A stretch of 64,000 bases of DNA from Branchiostoma floridae. Its lineage: Eukaryota; Chordata; Leptocardii; Amphioxiformes; Branchiostomatidae. Below, piece after piece: positions 11,966 through 46,929 of the stretch. The stretch is taken from NCBI RefSeq assembly GCF_000003815.2, contig NC_049981.1, positions 12,791,304 to 12,855,303 on the forward strand, read 5' to 3'. Positions within the stretch are counted from its first letter, which is position 1, and every line of letters starts with the position of its first letter. Below the pieces are notes generated by a model that was not told the origin of the DNA, did not search any database, and worked only from the letters and a program-made list of their open reading frames with translations. Position numbers and translations under genes: made by a program.

Positions 11966-13150
11966 CAACACTTGATCCACGATACCTATGAGGAGGGGAC
12001 GTTGACGCGAGCGCTGTAAGAAGCTCAGACCTGATGTAGTGACCTTTATTGGCAAAATAGACAGATGTGGTTCTAAACTGTGTGATCGTATACAAAAGGT
12101 AATGTGAAACGAAAATCCTACCGTCTGTCTTGTAGCTTCAGCTTCATATGGTCTCACATTCGGTGCTGGACCATGGTATCCGAAGTGGAACCAAAGTACT
12201 ACAAGTACATGTTGGCTGGCTTATACATTGGCATACAATGCATTCAGCTGACCTATGTAGCAATGACAAATAACAGAGTCATCTACGTTAAATGTTGATG
12301 ACGATTGGTATACTAGTATTAGTTACGTATCTCTACCTACTTTAATTAGAAGGGAGAAATTTTAATTCCTTCTTGTCTAATAAAGAATAGTGGGTGCTTT
12401 CCCCGACAATCATCTTTTCCAGAAAAACGTACCTGTGGAGTTTCGTTCCCAGAAGACATGGCTGGCTTTCCCAGACGTTAAACACGCATTCTTTCATTAC
12501 ACCTGACTAGTTTGTTATATATTAGGAAATTTAATGATCAGCGCGTTGCTTGTGGTGCCTTGCTTATAACGACGTATCTATACCAGGATAACAATAAAAC
12601 ATAGCAAGTCATTGCCTTCCGATCCGCAATATGGTAACAAAGGATGTGCCAGTAGTTGGCGCCATAATATCCCCCCGTCGTTTAACAGTACAGTCACCGG
12701 ACAAAATTGCCTCAAGGTTTAAGCACACATATTCATATACATCTGCTCTACACATAAAATATGAAATTATTGTTACCTTTCACGTAGTCGGTGGACCCAT
12801 GTAATCTACATCAACCTGTCCAACAGAACTTTGCAAGGCATAGCACATTAGAAAGTGTTTATTTGGGCGGCTCATGTCTGCGCAGCTTAGTACGGGTTCA
12901 AGGGGTCATAGTACATGTTGGTAGGTAAGTAAACAGGAGCAAAGCATGCCGAGTATTGTTTACCAAAAAGAAATCTTACGAAGAAACGAGTGCGAGTAAA
13001 CATAACTTTCACGTAAGGGAACCGCATTTTGGTCAACGCTGACTCTGTTGTTTTTGTATTCTAATTTCAAACCTTCAAGATACATAACTCTTTGTGCATT
13101 TTTCGGTATTTGTCCTTTATTGTGCATGTAGTGATATCGTTGTGTCTTGT
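11966..13150. other. intergenic; no gene recognised
   Basis: Short open frames around 12104-12298 (plus) and 11921-12157 (minus) overlap one another and have neither recognisable domains nor a consistent splice context. Nothing else is supported. Confidence 0.35.
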
Positions 13151-13220
13151 AATGAAGTGCAAGTAGCGTTAGAGGGCGTTACTGTACAGCACTTTGTTTC
13201 AAGGTGCAATTGGCACATGA
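13151..13220 (+). repeat. left copy of a 70-bp direct repeat flanking the TRAF pseudogene
   Basis: The block from AATGAAGTGCAAGTAGCGTT through GGTGCAATTGGCACATGAAC recurs at 13799-13868 with about 90% identity. The two copies bracket the TRAF-like pseudogene almost exactly. Confidence 0.8.
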
Positions 13221-13748
13221 ACATGGTATCTTTCCCGACGTAAGCATGGCTGCTGCTGTCCAGCTGACTGAGCGGCACGAACAGCGGACGTATATATCCT
13301 GGCGATGTTCATGTCACTGGTGGGCCGCTGGAAGGACTCGTGAGTTGGTCGGGTCAGGACGGAACGCGTCAGTCACATGTTCTCAGTTGTTCTGGTCCAG
13401 GAGCATGAAAGTCGTTTGTCTGAAAGGCCAGCGCAGCAGCCCATCAAATTGCCCCCATCATTAGGACAAAGAACAGGCTGACATGAGTTGCCCATCCCGT
13501 CTCCTTTCAGTTATATCCGGGCGCATGTTTCTTGGCGAGTAGAAATTTGCGGTCTTCCCCGTGATGACACCGTGACGCTCACGGGTGAAGTTTGCGATCT
13601 TCCAGGTCAGGATACCGTCATAGCTGGTCAGTTCTAGGGTCTGGATTGGGAGGCGATGATCCTTTCCAGAGATCTGACTTTCCTTTACAGAGTCTCGATG
13701 ATTTCCCTGTCCTGACAACGTCTGTATGCCTCCATTTGAGAGCTTCAT
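13205..13748 (-). pseudogene. TRAF C-terminal (MATH) domain pseudogene
   Basis: On the minus strand, fragments in three frames follow the order of a TRAF C-terminal domain: Y-D-G-I-L-T-W-K-I-A-N-F near 13600, G-D-G-M-G near 13500, F-D-G-L-L-R-W-P-F near 13440, M-L-L-D-Q-N-N near 13400, D-A-F-R-P-D-P near 13370, S-F-Q-R-P-T-S-D-M-N-I-A near 13320, and P-L-F-V-P-L-S-Q-L-D then H-A-Y-V...D-T-M-F near 13230. The frame shifts several times, and a TGA follows Q-N-N, so no intact product can be made. There are no splice sites between fragments, which fits an intronless copy or a decayed single exon. TRAF proteins are cytoplasmic adaptors of TNF/IL-1/Toll signalling. Which TRAF it derives from cannot be settled by eye. 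Confidence 0.85.
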
Positions 13749-13798
13749 TTCTCTATTTCACGGTTCAGAACCGCTAAATGCCTTCAAACGTGTATTTT

Positions 13799-13868
13799 AA
13801 TGAAGTACAACTAGCGTTAGAGGGCGTTACTGTAAAGCTTTGTTTCAAGGTGCAATTGACACATGCAC
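13799..13868 (+). repeat. right copy of the 70-bp direct repeat
   Basis: This is the partner of 13151-13220. It differs by a few substitutions and a 3-bp deletion. Confidence 0.8.
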
Positions 13869-16030
13869 AATATGCATTAATTTAATGTTGACGAACAAGA
13901 GACGATTCTTCGCGGTCTATCATTTTTCACAGCACGCACAGTCCACACACAGCATTTCACCGATAGTATAGATCGCACACAAACTCTCTAGAGTTCACTC
14001 TACTGAGTTCTGTAATTATGACGTTTTTAATGTGTAACTCTGACAGGTTATCTGCATTCTTCGGAAATGCGTGTGATGTTAATAAGTGTTTCTAGGTCTT
14101 CAATAGCAGTGATTACATCGAACATGAGACGTAAGAAAGCTCAAACTGATTTGAGTACATGGATGACGTCCTCAGGACATGATCAAAACTGCTGCGAGCA
14201 TGCGAAGAAAACTGTTGAAGAAGAAAAAGGTACCTAACTGCAGGGTTGAATAAACGACCGCCTATATAGGACTGCCAGCGTCTAAAGTAGACTTAAGGAA
14301 GGTGATGTGTGACACCAACCGCAAGAGATATATGAAAATACCTTTTTATCATAGACATTGACCTAAGTAAAAAGCCTGTCATAGACAGGATCATTGTGGC
14401 AGGATCTTTCAGCGGGGATAACATTAACAGCACTTGCGTGGAAACTTCTGTCATCACCTGGTTCAACTTTCCTCCCAGGTGACATTTTATATCACTTTTT
14501 AATCTATGTGCAAATTATTTATTATTGCACGTGTGCATTAAAACTTTTGAAAGTTTGAACCAATCAGAAGGACAGACAAACAGGACGCTGGCCAATCAGA
14601 ATGAGATATCCAGGAATCGGCCATCTGCCAAGATAGGGGAATAAGTACAGGCATGGCAGGGGGATGGCTCCCTCTATTAACATCGGTAGTGGGTGCTTCT
14701 TTGTTCAAAGAAAACATTTGCCGTCTTAAAACAACATTGAATTACCTATAATATTTAAAACAATAAAATCTATTTCAAGTCATATCCAATTTAAACTGCA
14801 AATGGAAAATAAAATTATTTGCACCCCCGTCCATTCCAGTTCAGACGACAATAACACCACGGTCCGCCATTGAGTAGCGGTCATGGCGCTGCTGGACCAA
14901 AATGCTACCTTTCTTCGGAGAAGACGTGTCTGAGTTCGTAGTGAACTAGATTCTCAACAGCTGTGATGCACAGGGATCCCGGAATGCCGGCAGAGATTTA
15001 GCGCCTGATACGAACGAACTCGACAAACTGGAGAATGGACGAGTGGAGAAATACGGAGCGTGCAACAGTTTGTAACATAATGAATCGACTTTGTTCTTAT
15101 TTCAAGCCTTTTAACAGAAATACATTTCACGTACAATTTTTATGTTGTTCAAATTCACTGTTCAATGTACTAGGTTTTATTCGGTGGTTATAGCAAAGGA
15201 CCAGGCGTTATGACACCATATACACCTCGGGGCGGGCCATTAACCCTTAATTACAGAGTACCACCATTACGTATGGTATTACTGTAGTGTAAACGGACAC
15301 ACGAAAACATGACTGGCTCTCTCAGCTGTTGACTGCTAGAGGTCTGCTACTCCCAGCGAATTCAAGGACATTGCGGGACCCTTACCTACCGGTATTTCAA
15401 ATCCTTTGGTCACAGTTAGGTGGCACATTTAATGAAACTTTAAATGTTCACTAAAGTGGATATCATTATCGTAGGTGGATGGTGTGATGGGCATTTAACA
15501 TTTACCTACATGTACCATTGTAAACATTGTATATTTCACGACAAGCTCATCTGTACTAGCTCAAGTCATTATAAAACAGGAGCTGTGGCTCCAACCAGTA
15601 AGGAATAGACCAATACAGTCAATTACAAATTACCAATTCAACCAATGACAGCATATCAGTTAGCATGTCGACCAACCATAGTGGCTACATGTCCATGAAA
15701 TATTTGCACTTCTATTTTCAGAGGGAAGTGGACGGGGCTACATGATCAGTAAATTGGATTTGCCCAATTTAGTGACTCTGTAATGCCAGCATGACTCAAA
15801 GAAGACGTGTCCCACTTCTTTACGTTTGATGTGGTACAGCTGTCTATAGATTCTTTCCTAAGCTTTATGACCTTGATAACTATGTTATGTAAGACTAATA
15901 GCGTAGCAGGATTCCTCTCCTTCCCAATCATTTTAACTTTTATTAGTGTATTTGTTTACGCCCCTTATTCTATTCGTGAAATAAACCCAACAGAACAACA
16001 GAGACAACAAACCAACTTTGTGTCTATTTC
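13869..16030. other. intergenic; no gene recognised, 3' part may be RPLP0 3' UTR
   Basis: No exon chain is found. 14560-14620 and 15590-15680 carry several CCAAT-type words. On the minus strand an ATTAAA at 16038-16033 and an AATAAA near 15940 lie downstream of the RPLP0 stop and are candidate polyadenylation signals for that gene. Confidence 0.4.
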
Positions 16031-16161
16031 ACTTTAATAGACTGTATGATGGGACTCATGTTGGCATTAGCTGTTTGGTGGTCCCATATTCCATGCGTGT
16101 GCCTGTTGAAAGACATATCCACTGCATCATAGACTGGAACCACCACAGCAACGTTTGTGGA

Positions 16162-21139
<4,978 letters not shown>

Positions 21140-21290
21140 CTTGATGTAGTTCAAGGATTGCCACAAGCGGGTTTAAAGACAAGATCTGAAAACAAAAAAT
21201 CTCTGTTAAGACAAAGCAGAAAGTACGACAACAGCAGGCAGCTTAAGTAAACATATAGTATACGTTAAGCAAAAATGATTCATAATTTAC

Positions 21291-21318
21291 TTCCGGCCCT
21301 GAGGCGTCGCCAAAAAGG
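21291..21318 (-). promoter_or_regulatory. RPLP0: probable non-coding first exon of RPLP0 with 5' TOP tract
   Basis: On the minus strand, CCTTTTTGGCG starts a short leader that ends in GGAA before GTAAAT, a usable donor. The acceptor of the first coding exon lies at about 21186. Metazoan ribosomal-protein mRNAs begin with a C followed by pyrimidines (the TOP motif read by mTORC1/LARP1), and this is the best fit upstream. Transcript start and donor are inference. Confidence 0.5.
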
Positions 21319-21991
21319 ATATCGAGCTCACAACTTAATGGAAGAGCCTTCCGTAAAAGGAACAGATATAAACACAATAGATCGTTCTGGTGTTCTTCCA
21401 GTTTAAAGGGATCTTAATAGTTTGCCAAGACAATCTCAAGCCTTGTCATAATCAAATATATCAAATTTGTAGCGCTCACATGCGGACATGTTGGATGCCA
21501 CCATAGCACTAGTAACAAGGCGCAGCGCTACGCAACGTGAAGTATCTGCCAAATATCGACCGCATCTTTGCCTATATACTATCGTTTAACATTCTTTATT
21601 GTTAAAAGATTTTTATGGAATAGAAATACGTCTGCTTGGTAAAGAAAGAAGCTGTAGATACTCTAAAATACACCGGTTTTGTTCGTCGATGTTCAGGACG
21701 AAGTAGATTTTTACCTTCTTTTCCAGCAACCTTTCGACGAGAGGAAGTCACGTGGGTCCCAGCATTCCCTTGCCAGTAGTACCCGATCGGCCGCAAGGTG
21801 GCGCTTCCGCAAAATTCAAGCAGATGTTGGGATGAGACTCCGCAAGGGAAGCCAGCTACCTGAAGAAAGCTCTATCTTCTGTCTCTAAATCAGAAAATTG
21901 ATCAGTGAGATACAGCTTATTCTAAAGATACCAGAATCCTGATCTTCTATAATGAATAAAGTAGTTGCCCCTATGATCTAAGTGTGACACA

Positions 21992-22091
21992 NNNNNNNNN
22001 NNNNNNNNNNNNNNNNNNNNNNNNNNNNNNNNNNNNNNNNNNNNNNNNNNNNNNNNNNNNNNNNNNNNNNNNNNNNNNNNNNNNNNNNNNN
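21992..22091. other. assembly gap (100 N)
   Basis: Exactly 100 undetermined bases, the conventional length for a gap of unknown size. True sequence between RPLP0 and SIN3 may be longer. Confidence 1.
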
Positions 22092-22775
22092 CTGATGAAT
22101 TGTGTAGTTTCAAGGTTATGCGTATGAAGATGCAGGTAAACATGGGGAGGGTGGGATGTAGGGATTTGACGGGTCACTCTTAGTCTTACAGTGGCGTCAT
22201 CAAAATAAACGTAGTAGCATAATGCTTAAAGGAGTTGATCATCGATAGATCTTCGTGTGTTATTCTTGAAGACTTCCTGGATCGGGGCGATTGATTGAAA
22301 TACTTATAAGTTCAAACGTTAGCACAGAAGATGACTCTGTTTAGTTGCACTTCGCTTTGCCGATAGATCGCCATTTTGTTGTTTTGTGTGGATATTTTGT
22401 TTTGGCGCGTAGACGCTAAACTGCGCCAAATCTTTCTAACACAAACGTTTCTGACGAATGGATTAATGCAAGCTAGACCTACGATTCTCGTTGTTTTGTT
22501 GAAGTATTCCCGCATGATCGTGCACGAACTATTTCGCAGTCACACAAACAAGGAAAGTTTGTTTTTGAAAGGGGAGGGGGAGGGGGGCGGAACGGGATAG
22601 ATTAGGACGAAATTGCCATAAATCCCTATTTTGACTTTACTAAAATAGAATCGAAGGTGAGGCATGTAATCTATGACTATTTCCTACGGTTGTGCGATTT
22701 TTGTCGTTATTCAGAGGTTTAGTTAAAGTAGAAATCTAGGTTGTTGCCAACAAATTTGGTATCGGCAGCTGAAAT

Positions 22776-22790
22776 CAAGATGGCCGCCAT
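22776..22790 (+). promoter_or_regulatory. YY1-type site upstream of SIN3
   Basis: CAAGATGGCCGCCAT contains the AAGATGG and GCCGCCAT words of a YY1 motif. It lies about 400 bp before the first coding exon of SIN3, where a 5' UTR or promoter is expected. Functional use is inference. Confidence 0.4.
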
Positions 22791-23196
22791 GCAAAATACT
22801 GTAGATTCATTTATTTTCGCAGGAAGTCAATTTCAGAAAGGAGGTTTTTAATTCCATAGTACAGTGTAATTTGATACAGTACTTTGGAGACATATATTAA
22901 CAGTGAATTTGGAGTTGAAAGGTAAAAGAGAAATTGTATTTTTAGATTAAAACGAACTGTGAACACTTAGAGATTCACAGTAATCGTAATCTACAGGCTG
23001 AGTACAGCATAGCCTTCAAGTGATATTTGGGTTTCAAACTTATCTGTTGGCATCAATTTTGCATCCAGCCCTTATGTCCAGCAAATAGTTATGAAACGTT
23101 AATCTATAGTATATGCTTCAATGAAATGAAAATGAAATATTACATGGGTTTCAAAATGTATTGTTGTCATCCAGCTCTGATGTCCAGTGAATAATC

Positions 23197-42016
<18,820 letters not shown>

Positions 42017-42935
42017 AGCTAGTCTATTCAACAGTCTTATCCCTTGTACATAGAGCATAGACTTAACAAAACCAACGAACTGAACAATACCAGAACACAA
42101 ACTCTGATAGGTTTATTCAACTTTTTAGGAAATGTTACCCTACAAGACCACTCAAGGGCCATTTAAAACCTACTCTATGTGGACAGGTGGTAAATATTGA
42201 CAGGATTCGTAATGCTTGTGTCGAGGAAAATATATCTAAAGGATTACCAAAAAGTGGTCACATTGGCCAGGTGGTCCTTGTGTAGAGTCGATCACTTGTA
42301 TAGCTTCATTATTGTCCATATATCACAAAAAAAGGACACTGAAGTTGTAGGTACTTCAGTCATTTTGTTGTGTTGTAATAGTTATCCATCCCTGTCTTTC
42401 TCAGTGGAGATACAACAAAGACAGTAACAGCTGGCAGTTTCTATTCCCAATGTGTTATGATCCATTCCAGTTCTGTTTTAAAGTATCTTTAGACTTGGTG
42501 GAAGATGTATAAAGGAACATGATGAAGATAGTAGGAGACATGGGCACACAGCTGTAAAAATGTTAAGAAAACCAGTCATGTTACTACAAGTATTGAGTCA
42601 GTTAGATTATGGTAGATCTAAGAGTAGAGTTTCCAAGTGAAAGTGTTTATTAAATGTAAGAAGAATGAGAGTTGGAAAGTAAGGTCCAGGACCATGTATA
42701 TTCCAGCATATCTTCATGTACTTCAAGCTTATTAAAAACAAAGAACTTTTATGCTGTTGAAAGCCTATGGTCATGTAAACAAGATTTTTGTGTGAATATT
42801 TTTGCATTTTGCGACTTGCAGTCGCAAAATGCCTTCCGGCCAGTGTAGTCGCCGTTGTGATGTTGAGATGAACGGACCTGTTCAATCCATGCCAAACATT
42901 TGTATACCTGTTAAAACAGGCATTTCTTCAACATG

Positions 42936-43006
42936 TTCGCACTAGCGCAGTGGTAAAGTTTACGCATTCTAAACCAATGCACCCGGTTCGAATCCGGGGA
43001 GGTAGA
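42936..43006 (+). pseudogene. tRNA-like Pol III pseudogene or SINE head
   Basis: TAGCGCAGTGG is a perfect A box, GGTTCGAATCC a perfect B box, and CCCGG...CCGGG forms a T-stem. GCATT/AATGC forms an anticodon stem around CTAAACC. A T run follows within 10 bp as a Pol III terminator. The 5' acceptor strand does not pair with the 3' one, so a working tRNA is unlikely. Confidence 0.65.
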
Positions 43007-43402
43007 TTTTTTTCAACTTTTTTTTTTCTTTTTTACATCCATTAAAATACTAATTTTTACATCCATTTGGCCACACCAATTTATTTCTTTGGTTAACGGA
43101 TTCGCCGCTTCGTTTTTTTGCCGAATAGAAATAAAAATTAAAAAAAAACAACTTAAAAATGCCCCGCAACAGAGCTCACTCAAAAACAGGCAATGTGTAG
43201 TGAAATTTGCTGCAGTTCACGCAAATTTTAACAGGTGGCGTCTAGATCTGCTGCAGTTCAGGCACATATGTGAATCTCTCCATGCGCCAATATCAGGTTT
43301 AGTTACTCTGTTCTATTTATATGACATTCTAATAACTAGAAAAAAAACGTTCACACACGCAAACATTGGCAAAATGCCAGCTTTTTTAAAAGCACTTGTT
43401 TG

Positions 43403-43409
43403 GTATGTT

Positions 43410-43440
<31 letters not shown>

Positions 43441-43445
43441 ATGCA
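43403..43445. repeat. (GT)n/(GTAT)n microsatellite
   Basis: GTGTGTGTGTGTGTATGTAT and following ATGT units form a compound simple repeat. Confidence 0.9.
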
Positions 43446-43522
43446 TACATGTATGTGTGCATGTGTCCATTTGTGAAGGAGGTAAAGTCTGCCATCTCTG
43501 TAAAGCCCACACAGAATTTTCC

Positions 43523-43626
43523 TAGCCTGGTATCCAGCCGTAATATAGCTCCCGAGTCTCTTCTCTCCTCTTTGCAATTAGGAGAGAAGAGACTTGGGAG
43601 CTATATTACGGCTGGATACCAGGCTA
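43523..43626. mobile_element. 104-bp foldback element with exact 9-bp target duplication
   Basis: The two arms (TAGCCTGGTATCCAGCCGTA... and ...TACGGCTGGATACCAGGCTA) are about 48 bp and almost perfectly complementary around a short loop at 43569-43578. GAATTTTCC occurs immediately before (43514-43522) and after (43627-43635). The element has no room for coding capacity. Confidence 0.85.
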
Positions 43627-44374
43627 GAATTTTCCTTGCTTTGGCAGACTACTGACAATGGCTATTTTCCCCCAAAAATTCAAGGAGTTGCGGCACTTGT
43701 CTTGTATACATTTTATTTATAATGTTACATGAAATGTCTTATTTGTAATGTTACATCTTCTTTGCAACAAGTTGCTAACAATCAGTGCTCATAAAACTCA
43801 TTTTATTATCTACTTTACTTCCATTACCAAGTTCAAATTAGTGAATTTTGATAAGTTGGGTGAAAAGTAATGATAGGACTTCGGTTTCCAATATTCTCTC
43901 ATGCTGATAACTATATACAAGTATGGATCCTGGTATACTGGCCCATGTTTTTGTCCTTGATGTGAAAGTAGTAGTCGACTGTCAGCCAATTAGATATTTC
44001 CTCTATAGTTGGAGGGGAAATTTAACAGCCAATCATGTTGCTACATGTGATAGGCTGGCAAGGTGATTGGCTGAACGGGTGTGAGGAATGGCCTTCAGTC
44101 TCGCCAATCAGGAATACACCAGTGACAACTACAGTAAAACTTCCTGACCTTTTATTCTCTTCCTAAGCTAAGATACAACGAGCTACGTTCTTCATGTCTG
44201 CCTCTCTGCTACTTCTACTATATTTTAAAGAAACCTTTGGGCCGCTGCGAATCATTACCGGTGACTGTTACGACGTGAAATCTCATGGAGAAAGAAGTTC
44301 CTCGACACAGTCAAGCGGCGTGCCTGACTGGAATCAGCGACGATGATCAGGCATTTGCCAGGTGAACAAACAGC

Positions 44375-46929
44375 TCAACGTTTATCACATGGACCGAGAT
44401 GCATCTTCAGAACCCCTCGTCTATGCAGATCCCTGTGAAACTCGTATTCCCGGTTCACGTTGTGTTTTTTGTCAAAGTTATTGTACAATGGGGGATAGAC
44501 CTTGTCATGTGGATAGTAGTGGTAGGGAACGGGGACGTTGTTGATGTCCTTCATGAAGGGAAAGAATCCGTATACGTAAGAGTGGTCACAGAACGCCGTC
44601 GCCATCAGGACAGTCACGAGTCCAATAGTGGGACTCCGCCCCATCGACCTGTTGGCAACGCTGGATGCAATCCTGGTTCAGAAGGTAACAAGAAGAAACG
44701 AGAAAAGGAGGTTAATCATCTCCAGCATTGTCTGAGTCAGAACCGATGAAATAGCCTAGTGGGTAGTGCTTGCTTTGACCTTTGCATTTGGGAAGTTGTG
44801 CGTTAAAAAAATCCAAATTAACGAGAGGTAAATGATGGGGATTTCATTCTTGTAACACCTATAATTTAGGTTGAAGTTGACACCATTATTAAAGACTCCT
44901 TAAGGCATCATTCTAAGCAATTGGGACAATATTGCGAAGCATGGGGTCATGGCATGCTTGAAAGTGTCTGTGATGTTGGATTTCACATGATTGTATCGAG
45001 GTTTCTCAATCTCTCATTGTTGATAGATAAAACAGCTACTTACGACATAACACCATTCCGCAGTCTATTCTTTGTAGTCAACACTGTAAGTGGTAGTTTA
45101 TACACGCCTAGAGCCTCCATGATCTTGTCTTTTGATCTGTGATCTGCAAGAAGAACCGAATCTTTCACGTCTTGTAGTCGACTCTCGTACACGTCCTGTG
45201 ACCTATTTTTGAAACGTGAGGACTGGGCCAGTCGACCGGGCGCTTTCAAGTTGACCACTGTCATGTTGGTCCGTCCGCCAACGTCTTTTTCGAACCCTCT
45301 GAGAACAGGCAGGTCTATTCTGATGACGTAATCCTTGGAGTCGATCTCCGGACCACAGCGGCTGCCGAGGAGAACCCCGCTATTGCCCACGATAGCGCAT
45401 GCGTTGTAGTGACCGATGGGAAGCGCAGTATCTTTTGTGGCGTTTCCCCACCTATGCTCCTGCAAGCGAGCCCCAAGGTTCAGCCTCCTCGCCGTGATAT
45501 TTCTGTAAGACAAAATTGTAGTGATGCCTCAGTGAGTCATCTTTGCAAGGTTGGGGGGTACCGGTGTAGATGGTTTTGGCCTGACAGATCATGCTACAGT
45601 TACATCTCTGAACCAATGCCCGCCGGGTAGTTTATATGAACATATCGTGTTGTCCCTTTTTACCTTCGGTGGGGCTCCGATCCCAGTGGCTGCCGGACTA
45701 TTTTGGGGCTAGATCGGGCCCACGGTACGGCTTAGATTCGGCGTCTTTTTCGCCGGGATCCATATTCTAAAATGCAAAATATAAGCCCGTAAACTGCCTG
45801 GTTGGGCATCGGTTTAAAAATGTGACTGTAACATAAGTCAAGACGAGCTCGAAGTGGCGAGAAATGTTTTTGTTAATCCGTACACAAGACATTAGTATTG
45901 CAATTATGGATTATCACAGGATAAAAGATCCTTACAACAATATATAATTAAGTAAAGCTAAAGGAAAAGATGTAAAGTTTGACTGACCTAACTTCTCTCA
46001 GAGCTTCATCGTTGAACTGCCATGGCGAATCCGGCGCCAGGTTTCCAAACACCCAATCTCGGGTTGGCTGAGCAGTCGGATAGGCGTCCCTCGTGTGGTT
46101 ATTATCGGCATCACTGACTTTAACTGCCACCAAGTTCCCAAATACTCTTGATGGGCCTTGAGCCGACTGAACAGTCGGAGTTGGCATCAGGCGTGTCTTG
46201 GTGATCGGGACAGCAAAAGCGAGTTGTAATAATTCTCTGAGTATTGTAGGCAAAATACATTAATGTGGGTATCTTCCTATAACGTGACCGCCATTTGCGT
46301 CTATAACTGCAATGTAGTTGATAGGTATGAATCATTTTACTTACTCCATATCCATAAAGCAAGCAGGAGCTGATAGCCATGTTGGTGTCCCTATTTGCAT
46401 TGGAGCGTTCAAGCCTACACAATAGTCCTGTGATTCATTATTTTAGGTATAAGTGATTCTCGAGACATTTAATGGTGATCTACTAATGAGTATTATAAGT
46501 TGATGTTAAGTATTCCATTGTCTAGCCTACACATGATAATAGTACGCAGAAGACGTTTATAAGCTAATATTGTGCTTTTTGTCTAATGCTCATTAAATGA
46601 ATGTATGTGAATAAAATAAAAATATAAAATAATAGTAAAATTTGTTTCTATTCTATTGTACGTTTCTTTCTTTGAAATTTCTACAATCGGGCACTTATCA
46701 TACAGTTTATTTCGACATCATACAAGTGCTGTGACTGTGTATAGATCTGCATGTGTAATGTACTGCTGCATTTTGAATAAATAAAAAATAAATTTAATAA
46801 ACGCTGTTACCTTAATGGCACAGCCCATAGCAGTATGTAAAATGTTGAAAGTAATGTTACACAAATGACCGTGAGTCGGATTAGTTGACGGGTTGTCCAA
46901 CTTTCGTTGCCATCATTTCTTGACGCCAT
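44375..46929 (-). CDS. ST8-like sialyltransferase (GT29 family)
   Basis: Five minus-strand exons: 46811-46929, 46345-46414, 45988-46196, 45044-45502 and 44375-44672, 1155 nt, 384 aa. The N terminus (M-A-S-R-N-D-G-N) leads into one membrane anchor at about residues 16-37 (type II Golgi topology). Sialyl motif L is C-A-I-V-G-N-S-G-V-L-L-G-S-R-C-G and following E-I-D-S-K-D-Y-V-I-R. Motif S is G-R-S-P-T-I-G-L-V-T-V-L-M-A-T-A-F-C-D. Motif III is H-Y-Y-P. Motif VS is H-N-V-N-R-E, with the C-terminal R-G-V-L-K-M-H-L-G-P-C typical of alpha-2,8-sialyltransferases. N-glycosylation sequons include N-M-T and N-R-S. It transfers sialic acid from CMP-Neu5Ac to glycan acceptors. Acceptor choice (ganglioside or glycoprotein) cannot be read here. 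The acceptor of exon 3 is the least certain border. Confidence 0.9.

Larger units (their letters stand above)
21319..23187. other. intergenic and SIN3 5' region; no coding gene recognised
   Basis: This interval separates the divergent RPLP0 and SIN3 genes and must hold the SIN3 promoter and any non-coding first exon. 22400-22440 has a TTTTGGCGCG E2F-like word. A YY1-like site sits at 22776-22790 and a G-rich tract at 22568-22592. Open frames at 21602-21888 show no family. Confidence 0.4.
42017..44374. other. SIN3 3' UTR and convergent intergenic space; no coding gene recognised
   Basis: It holds the 3' ends of SIN3 (plus) and the sialyltransferase gene (minus), a tRNA-like sequence, a GT/GTAT microsatellite at 43403-43445, a foldback element, and at 42804-42832 a small palindrome GCATTTTGCGACT...AGTCGCAAAATGC. 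Several CCAAT words lie at 43985-44110. A 188-residue open frame at 43089-43655 runs through the microsatellite and hairpin and is not a gene. Confidence 0.45.

Noticed and set aside
43089-43655. 188-residue plus-strand open frame
   Set aside because: It runs through A/T runs, a GT microsatellite and a foldback element, with no family resemblance.
45948-46253. Met at 46253 as an alternative start of the sialyltransferase
   Set aside because: Upstream exons 46345-46414 and 46811-46929 supply the membrane anchor and join in phase, giving a normal family length.
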